Source: Oscillospiraceae bacterium
Lineage (GTDB): Bacteria; Bacillota; Clostridia; Oscillospirales; Oscillospiraceae
DNA: 11,538 nucleotides
NCBI GenBank assembly: GCA_031261245.1
Contig: JAISKU010000025.1
Span: 1 to 11,538 of the forward strand
Direction: 5' to 3'
Shown here in pieces: positions 6,525 to 11,538 of the stretch. The translations under genes and the position numbers were made by a program. The notes below the pieces were generated by a model, which did no database searches, was not told where the DNA came from, and worked only from the letters and a program-made list of their open reading frames with translations. Each line of letters begins with the position of its first letter. Position 1 is the stretch's first letter.

Positions 6525-6550
6525 GGCAGTTGACGAAAATGCAGCGATAT

Positions 6551-7756
6551 TTACAGCGCCTCGATTATGGTCGCCTGGCCCATGCCGCCGGCGATGCAGA
6601 GCGCCGCGAGGCCGTATTTGTTGCCGCGTTTGCGCATTTCATGCAGCAGCGTGACGAGAATGCGGCAGCCGGAGGAGCCGACGGGGTGGCCGAGCGCGAT
6701 TGCGCCGCCGTTGACGTTCGTGATCTCCTCGTTGAGGCCGAGCTCGTGCACAACCGCGATGGACTGGGCGGCGAACGCCTCGTTGAGCTCGATGAGCTCT
6801 ATATCGTCGAGCGTCAGATTCGCGCGGGCGAGCGCCTTTTTGACCGCGGGAACCGGGCCGATGCCCATGATGCGCGGGTCAACGCCGCAAACGGCGTAGG
6901 AGACGAAGCGCGCGAGAGGCTTGAGCCCGAGCTCCTTTGCCTTGCCGGCGGCCATGATGAGCATCGCCGACGCGCCGTCGTTGCGCCCGGAGGCGTTGCC
7001 GGCCGTGACGGTGCCGCCGTCCTTTTTGAACGCCGCGCCGAGCTTCGCGAGCTTTTCGAGCGTGGTCTCACGCGGGTACTCATCCGTGTCGAAAACGATG
7101 GGGTCGCCCTTTTTCTGCGGGATTACGACGGGGACGATCTCATCCTTGAATTTGCCCTCTTTGATGGCGGCGGCGGCGCGCTGCTGGCTGCGGAACGAGA
7201 ACGCGTCCATCTCCTCGCGCGTGACGCCGAATTTATCGACGATATGCTCTCCCCCCGCCATGCCCATGTTGAACACGCCGTACTTCTCCTGCGGCTGGGC
7301 CTGAAACTGACCCTCCGTGAGGCTGTCAAAAAGCGTCGTGTTGCCGGTGCCGAGCCCGTAGCGCGCCCCGCGAATGTAGAACGGCGCGGTGGACATGCTC
7401 TCCGTGCCGCCGGCGATTACGACGTCCTTGTCGCCGACCTGTATGCTCATGACGCCGTTCACGACGGCGGTCATGCCGGAGGCGCACTGGCGCATTACGG
7501 TGTAGGCCGAGGCCTCCTCCGGAATCGCGGTACGCAGCGCGGCGATTCTGGCGACGTTCGGGTCGTGGGAGGACTGGCGGCAGTGGCCGAGTACGACCTC
7601 GCAGACCTCTTTCGGGTCGATGCCGCTGCGGTCGAGCACGCCCTGAATCACGGTGCGGGCAAGCTCCTCCGGGCCGACGTTTTTGAGTGTGCCGCCGATT
7701 GTTCCGACGGCGGTGCGACAGGCGTCGACGATGACTACTTCGCGCAAGGTTTGCAT
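6551..7756 (-). CDS. Acetyl-CoA acetyltransferase (biosynthetic-type thiolase)
   Basis: The 401-residue protein catalyses the reversible reaction of two acetyl-CoA to acetoacetyl-CoA and CoA. The full catalytic set is present: nucleophile C91 in RQCASGM, H357 in GHPVGSSG and C387 in CIAGGMGQ, with NEAFAAQ and GNASGRNDGA, at positions close to well-studied thiolases of about 390 residues. AAGGAAG (7765-7771) lies eight bases before the ATG. It is downstream of the transhydroxylase small-subunit gene in the same orientation, with a 242-base repeat-filled gap; I saw no good promoter directly upstream. Together with Ptb-Buk it could join acetyl-CoA units toward butyryl-CoA. In an aromatic-degrading context it could instead cleave acetoacetyl-CoA or a longer 3-oxoacyl-CoA. 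Cytoplasmic. Confidence 0.93.
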   Translation of the reverse strand: MQTLREVVIVDACRTAVGTIGGTLKNVGPEELARTVIQGVLDRSGIDPKEVCEVVLGHCRQSSHDPNVARIAALRTAIPEEASAYTVMRQCASGMTAVVNGVMSIQVGDKDVVIAGGTESMSTAPFYIRGARYGLGTGNTTLFDSLTEGQFQAQPQEKYGVFNMGMAGGEHIVDKFGVTREEMDAFSFRSQQRAAAAIKEGKFKDEIVPVVIPQKKGDPIVFDTDEYPRETTLEKLAKLGAAFKKDGGTVTAGNASGRNDGASAMLIMAAGKAKELGLKPLARFVSYAVCGVDPRIMGIGPVPAVKKALARANLTLDDIELIELNEAFAAQSIAVVHELGLNEEITNVNGGAIALGHPVGSSGCRILVTLLHEMRKRGNKYGLAALCIAGGMGQATIIEAL

Positions 7757-7790
7757 AAAAATTACTTCCTTTATTATTGATTTCCTATCA

Positions 7791-7985
7791 AGCTCCCCCG
7801 CTCGGCGGGGGAGCTGTCAGCGAAGCTGACTGAGGGGGCGGTGCGATGCCGTTGCCAAGCAGGGAGCGTCGTGGGTGCCCCCACCGTCGCCTTACGGCGA
7901 CACCTCCCCCGCCAAGCGGGGAGCGTCGTGGGTGCGCCCCCACCGTCGCCTTACGGCGACACCTCCCCCGCCAAGCGGGGGAGGT
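7791..7985. repeat. GC-rich hairpin array with tandem 57-59-bp units
   Basis: Between the small-subunit and thiolase genes lie, in order: an 11-bp-stem hairpin AGCTCCCCCGC-TCG-inverse (7791-7815), a 6-bp GTCAGC-GAA-GCTGAC hairpin (7816-7830), two nearly identical tandem units (7855-7911, 57 bases; 7912-7970, 59 bases, with one base change and a CG insertion), and the start of a third unit that closes an 11-bp ACCTCCCCCGC-CAA-inverse hairpin (7961-7985). Each unit contains GTCGCC-TTAC-GGCGAC. The units abut with no unique spacers, so this is not a CRISPR array. It looks like a mobile or amplified intergenic repeat. It may dampen read-through from the transhydroxylase genes to thiolase, though no T run follows. 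Confidence 0.75.
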
Positions 7986-7998
7986 TAAGCGCGCATAT

Positions 7999-8859
7999 TT
8001 ATTTCGCCAGATACGTCATGTCGACGTAATGATCCGCGTCGGTTTTTGCGGTATAGGACACGGGTTTGTAGCCGTCGGCGGTGATGGTGATTTTCGCGTC
8101 CTTGTTCTTCGGCAGCCACTCTATCTCCCAGTCGCCGAAGTAGTTCGTCTCCGTCTCAAACGTCTCACCGTCAACCTCAACTTTGACCTTCGCGCCGATG
8201 AAAACCTCCTCCTGCTCCGCGGGGTAGTACACGGTGCCCGCGAGGTAGACCGTCGGGACGTTGAGGTATTTTACGTTCGTCTCCTGACCCGCGAGCGGCT
8301 CCAGCTGTGTGTTGCGCTCCCGCGCGACGAGCTTGGAGATGTCGGAGTTCGGGTCGTCGAGGTCGCCGAAGATGAGCGCCTGATTCGGACACGCCTCCAC
8401 ACAGCGCGGCGCCTTGAGCTTGGGGTCGCCGAGGTACGCGAGGTACTCCGGGTCGTCGAGAAGCTCCGCGCACATTGTGCATTTCTGGGGAATCTCAAGC
8501 TCCTCATTCCAGTACACGGCGTTTATCGGGCACGCGTCAACGATCTGCTTCTGACCCTTGGACTTCTCGGGGTCGATTATGACGATTCCGTCGGGGCGCT
8601 TGTACACCGCGCCGTCTTTCGCGGCCTTTGCGCACGCGGGGTCGGCGCAGTGGGCGCAGAGCGTGGGAACCGTCGCGGTTTTGATTCTGCGGGAGTTGTC
8701 GCCGCGCTCCCACTCGCGCACGTCAATCCAGTACTGGCCCATCATCGGCTGGGCGGCCGAGAGCTTGGACGCGAAGCCGCAATGCTCATCCTTGCAGGCA
8801 GTGAAGCAGCAGTAGCACGCCATGCACATGCGGGAATCGACAGCAATACCGAGTCTCAT
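7999..8859 (-). CDS. Transhydroxylase-family small subunit, three [4Fe-4S] clusters plus C-terminal beta domain
   Basis: The 286-residue electron-transfer subunit matches the beta subunit of pyrogallol-phloroglucinol transhydroxylase (about 275 residues) along its length. Twelve cluster cysteines are visible: C12, C15, C18 and C22; C68, C71, C76 and C110; C127, C130, C153 and C157, enough for three [4Fe-4S] clusters. Two extra cysteines (C17, C27) flank the first group. Residues about 203-286 form a Cna-B/transthyretin-like beta domain with the TNYFGDWEI motif, a hallmark of this subunit and absent from ordinary DmsB/NrfC-type proteins. The ATG follows the large-subunit stop after a single base. 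A longer frame to 8997 would run far into the large-subunit gene and is rejected. There is no signal peptide or membrane anchor, so the complex is cytoplasmic. It could also serve a related molybdenum dehydroxylase. Confidence 0.92.
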   Translation of the reverse strand: MRLGIAVDSRMCMACYCCFTACKDEHCGFASKLSAAQPMMGQYWIDVREWERGDNSRRIKTATVPTLCAHCADPACAKAAKDGAVYKRPDGIVIIDPEKSKGQKQIVDACPINAVYWNEELEIPQKCTMCAELLDDPEYLAYLGDPKLKAPRCVEACPNQALIFGDLDDPNSDISKLVARERNTQLEPLAGQETNVKYLNVPTVYLAGTVYYPAEQEEVFIGAKVKVEVDGETFETETNYFGDWEIEWLPKNKDAKITITADGYKPVSYTAKTDADHYVDMTYLAK

Positions 8860-8860
8860 A

Positions 8861-11536
8861 TTATTCAGCCACCTTTCCGGCGTAAGCCAATTTAACCTTT
8901 GCCTGAATCGCCTCAAAGCCGTGACCCTCGATAATCTCAACGCACGTCTCGGCGTCCGGATCGGCTTCCTTTGCGACCTTGTCGAGCTTATGCTCAAAAT
9001 GCTGAGTCTCCGGTATCTCTCCCTCGTACTTGCACACGTCGAGAAGCGTGGAGTTCGGGGCCATGCCGGGAACCATGTCGCCGATGAGGCGGCCTGGCGA
9101 GAGGAGGTTTACGCAGCCGCCGATGTCCATCGACGTCTCGCCGGGGACGACGGGGTTGTATATGCCCGAGGAGCCGTAGGCGTGGATCGTGTTCACCTCG
9201 ACGCGGTACGTCACGCGCGCGACGCAGAGTACGCTACCGCGCTCATTGAACAGCAGCATCATGTCGCCCTCTTTGATTCCCTTTTCCGCGGCCTTTATCG
9301 GGTGGATGCGGGCGACGAGGTACGGGTTGCCCTTGATATACACGCGGTTTTCGGGAATCTCCCAGAACCACGGGGTTGAGGAGTTGTGCTGCGTGTGGTA
9401 GTCGAAGCGGGGGTGGGGCGTGATCAGGTGGAACGGGTATTTCTTCGCCTTGATCGAGCGGTGCCCCTCCCAAGAGGGCTTGTAGGTGGCGATGGGCGTG
9501 CGCGCCTCGTCGTTCGGCGCGTAGTAGAGCAGGGATTCAGACACAAACTCAAACTTGCCGGTGAAGGTGCCGAGCTTGCCCTCCTCCTGGAACGGCTTGT
9601 GGTTGGGCGTGTCGCACGGATAGCCCTCCGCGAACCAGCGGAAGCCGGGGTGGCGCTCCCAATTCTCCGGGACGCCCGCGACGTAGTAGCCCTTTTTCGT
9701 GAAATCCTCCCACGAGATTTTCTCGCACAGGTCGGATTTCTCCCACAGGCGCTTGCACCAGTCGAGCTCCGTGCGCCCCTCGTTGAATTTGTCGCCCCAG
9801 CCGAGGCGCTTTGCGACCTCGTTGAAGATCCAGTAGTCGGACTGGGAGTCCCACAGCGGCTCAATGGCCCTGTCCTGGAAAACCACGACTTGCCACGAGT
9901 TGCCCGTCTGCGAGTGCGACTGGTAGCCGCCGTTGCCGGAGTTGCACAGCTCACCGATGTCGTAGCGCTCAAGGTTGGTGCACGCGGGGAGAATCACGTC
10001 GGCGAAGCGCGCCTCGCCGTGGAAGTGGATGTCCTGATTGATGACAAACTCGAGCTCGGGCGACTGGTACATCTTGACCCACTTGTTCGTGTCGAGCATC
10101 GTGCCCATGAAGCAGCCGCCGTAGCGCCAGAAGCAGTGAACCTTGTTGTTGCCCGGCTTGGGATAGATGTTTTCCGTGAATTCGAGGTCGATGCCGCCGC
10201 CGCAGAAGCCCTCTCCGTACCACTCATAGTGGCCGTCGAGAATCGCGTCGGGGACGTTCGGCCGGTAGAGCTTCTGCGCGACGGAGTTGACCGCCGTCAC
10301 GTCGGCCACTGGCTGGTTGGCAATCTGGGAGAGCGGGTCGGAGTACCCGCCGAACCAGAAGTTGTAGTCCATCGGCGCGCCGGTGGTGCCGGCCCAGATA
10401 TTTTGGCCGGGCTTGCCCATGCCCTGCATCGCGAAGAGCTGAACCATCAGGCGGGCAAACTCCGTGCCGTTGGCCGTGCGGCACACGCCGCCGAAGCCGC
10501 CGCGAAGTCCCGAGCCGCCCATGGTTTTCGTCGTCGCCCAGCGGCGCGCGAACGCCTTGATATCGGCGGCGGGGATGCCCGTCTCGCGCTCCGCCCACAG
10601 CGGGGTTTTCGGCGTCTTGTCAACGCCGTTGCCGAGGATATAGTCGGCCCACTCATCAAAGCGGTGGGCGTGCTTTTCGATGTATTCCTTGTCGTAGCTC
10701 CCCTCGGTCAGCCAGACGTGCGCGATACCCTCGCACAGCGCGGCGTCGGTGCCGGGGCGCGGCCCGAACCACTTGTCCGCCTGCTTGACGGAGGAGAAGT
10801 TGTTGTACGGGTCGATGTAGATGAACTGCACGCCGAGGTCGTCGAGCCAGTGGCGCCACATCGTGGACTCGTTACCGGCGTAGCCGCCGCGCGTCGTGTC
10901 CGGGTCGTGCGACCACATGACCATCGTCTCGACGTTCTGAAGCGCGTCCTCAAGCAGGTCAAACGCCTCCGTGCCGCCGAGACGCCAGTAGTAGCCGTAG
11001 GTGTGCGGCGCGCCCCACGTGAAGCCCTCCCACGAGTCGGGGTTGTCCTTTATCTCGGTATAGCCGAGCATACGGAAAAAGCGGGCGAACGTGGACAGCT
11101 TGTACCCGACGAGACCCCACGAGTGGTGGGAGCCTGTACAGGCGGTGATCGTCTCCTTGCCGTACTTGGTTTGCAGACGGTTGATCTCGCGCGCGATGAG
11201 GTCGAGAACCTCGTCCCAGCTCGCGCGGCGGTAGCCTGAGGAGCCGCGATTGCCCGTGTTGCGGTTTTTGCCGTCGGGCGTCTCCACGAAGTCCTCACGG
11301 ATCATCGGGTAGCGGATGCGGTCATAGGAGTACGCGCGGTTTTTCTCCGTGAGGGCGATGAACGCGGGCTGCGCCTTGCGGTTCGGAGTGAATTCCTTGC
11401 CGCGGGCTTTAATGACCCAGCCCTTGGGGTCGTTGTTGTCAAATACAATGGGGCGGACACGGCGGATTACGCCGTTTTCCGTGTGTATGGCGATGGGGCC
11501 GCCGACACATATGCTGTGGGTAACTTTTTCAGCCAT
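8861..11536 (-). CDS. Pyrogallol-phloroglucinol transhydroxylase-family large subunit (bis-MGD molybdenum enzyme)
   Basis: The 891-residue protein belongs to the DMSO-reductase family and aligns from start to end with the Pelobacter acidigallici transhydroxylase large subunit (875 residues) as I recall it: SHHSWG-x2-GY (136-145), NPDSWEGF-x-WG (165-175, with the presumed Mo-ligand region D167-S168-W169), SHDPDTTRGGYAG (209-221), GMGKPG (372-377), PMDYNFWFGGY (388-398) and the C-terminal GGCVNLLSPGR-x2-GDM. The N-terminus has no Cys-rich [4Fe-4S] motif, as in this enzyme, where all clusters sit in the small subunit. There is no Tat signal, so it is cytoplasmic. The reference enzyme moves a hydroxyl group between trihydroxybenzenes, making phloroglucinol from pyrogallol. 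Close relatives dehydroxylate catechols, so the substrate is not certain. The gene appears complete: its ATG is two bases from the window edge and lines up with the reference N-terminus, but its ribosome binding site is outside. Confidence 0.9.
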   Translation of the reverse strand: MAEKVTHSICVGGPIAIHTENGVIRRVRPIVFDNNDPKGWVIKARGKEFTPNRKAQPAFIALTEKNRAYSYDRIRYPMIREDFVETPDGKNRNTGNRGSSGYRRASWDEVLDLIAREINRLQTKYGKETITACTGSHHSWGLVGYKLSTFARFFRMLGYTEIKDNPDSWEGFTWGAPHTYGYYWRLGGTEAFDLLEDALQNVETMVMWSHDPDTTRGGYAGNESTMWRHWLDDLGVQFIYIDPYNNFSSVKQADKWFGPRPGTDAALCEGIAHVWLTEGSYDKEYIEKHAHRFDEWADYILGNGVDKTPKTPLWAERETGIPAADIKAFARRWATTKTMGGSGLRGGFGGVCRTANGTEFARLMVQLFAMQGMGKPGQNIWAGTTGAPMDYNFWFGGYSDPLSQIANQPVADVTAVNSVAQKLYRPNVPDAILDGHYEWYGEGFCGGGIDLEFTENIYPKPGNNKVHCFWRYGGCFMGTMLDTNKWVKMYQSPELEFVINQDIHFHGEARFADVILPACTNLERYDIGELCNSGNGGYQSHSQTGNSWQVVVFQDRAIEPLWDSQSDYWIFNEVAKRLGWGDKFNEGRTELDWCKRLWEKSDLCEKISWEDFTKKGYYVAGVPENWERHPGFRWFAEGYPCDTPNHKPFQEEGKLGTFTGKFEFVSESLLYYAPNDEARTPIATYKPSWEGHRSIKAKKYPFHLITPHPRFDYHTQHNSSTPWFWEIPENRVYIKGNPYLVARIHPIKAAEKGIKEGDMMLLFNERGSVLCVARVTYRVEVNTIHAYGSSGIYNPVVPGETSMDIGGCVNLLSPGRLIGDMVPGMAPNSTLLDVCKYEGEIPETQHFEHKLDKVAKEADPDAETCVEIIEGHGFEAIQAKVKLAYAGKVAE
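8869..8876 (-). promoter_or_regulatory. Ribosome binding site of the small subunit, inside the large-subunit gene
   Basis: AAAGGTGG on the minus strand overlaps the last codons of the large subunit and its AGGTGG core is nine bases before the small-subunit ATG at 8859. Stop and start are one base apart (TAA-T-ATG), which implies translational coupling and equal subunit supply. Confidence 0.6.
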
Positions 11537-11538
11537 TA

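Noticed and set aside
6530..7780. 416-residue open frame on the plus strand
   Set aside because: Antisense to the thiolase gene, which carries all catalytic motifs on the other strand.
7757..7800. Promoter directly upstream of thiolase
   Set aside because: TTGATA and TAATAA are present on the minus strand but only nine bases apart, too close for a functional pair.
7855..7985. CRISPR array
   Set aside because: The repeated units abut directly with no unique spacers, there are only two and a part copies, and no cas gene is present.
8860..8997. Longer small subunit starting inside the large-subunit gene
   Set aside because: The extra 46 residues are Arg-rich shadow sequence, while the ATG at 8859 fits the family N-terminus and has a ribosome binding site.
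9386..11239. 617-residue open frame on the plus strand
   Set aside because: It is antisense to the transhydroxylase large subunit, rich in Arg, Val, Ala and Leu with no recognisable motif; long empty antisense frames are expected in GC-rich coding DNA.

Overview
The window looks like a chromosomal segment of an anaerobic, butyrate-forming, GC-rich Firmicute (class Clostridia, perhaps an Oscillospirales-like gut bacterium). The reasons are a ptb-buk (butyryl phosphate) module, strong AGGAGG-type ribosome binding sites, compact operons with clear intrinsic terminators, and intergenic palindromic repeats of the kind common in gut Clostridia. The lineage is an inference; the sequence carries no rRNA or other marker gene.

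Layout. (a) 1-3668, plus strand: a promoter, a CoA-acylating aldehyde dehydrogenase of the EutE/PduP type, an internal hairpin terminator, phosphate butyryltransferase (ptb), butyrate kinase (buk) and a bidirectional terminator. This module can turn an aldehyde or acyl-CoA into the free acid plus ATP. (b) 3681-5473, minus strand: an isolated two-gene unit with its own strong promoter. A 77-residue single-span membrane protein overlaps (ATGA) a complete phage portal-like gene. No other phage gene is present. (c) 5485-11538, minus strand: the large and small subunits of a molybdopterin enzyme of the pyrogallol-phloroglucinol transhydroxylase family, then an acetyl-CoA acetyltransferase (thiolase), a short-chain dehydrogenase/reductase (SDR) and a perfect 16-bp-stem terminator. 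Two intergenic gaps in this part are filled with repeats: a 130-bp element with inverted ends (6395-6524) and a GC-rich tandem hairpin array (7791-7985). No gene-free stretch exceeds 300 bases; the longest is 242 bases (7757-7998).

How the genes may work together. The transhydroxylase is the most informative gene pair: both subunits match the Pelobacter acidigallici enzyme from end to end as I remember it, including all twelve iron-sulfur cysteines and the C-terminal beta domain of the small subunit. That enzyme makes phloroglucinol, the entry point for anaerobic breakdown of gallate, tannins and many flavonoids. The SDR next to it is a candidate phloroglucinol reductase or 3-hydroxy-5-oxohexanoate dehydrogenase. 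Thiolase, Ptb and Buk could carry the resulting C4/C2 units to acetyl-CoA, butyrate and ATP. The ring-opening hydrolase and the acetoacetate-lyase known from Clostridium scatologenes are not in this window, so the full pathway is an inference. The portal gene pair does not fit this metabolism and is the least explained part of the window.
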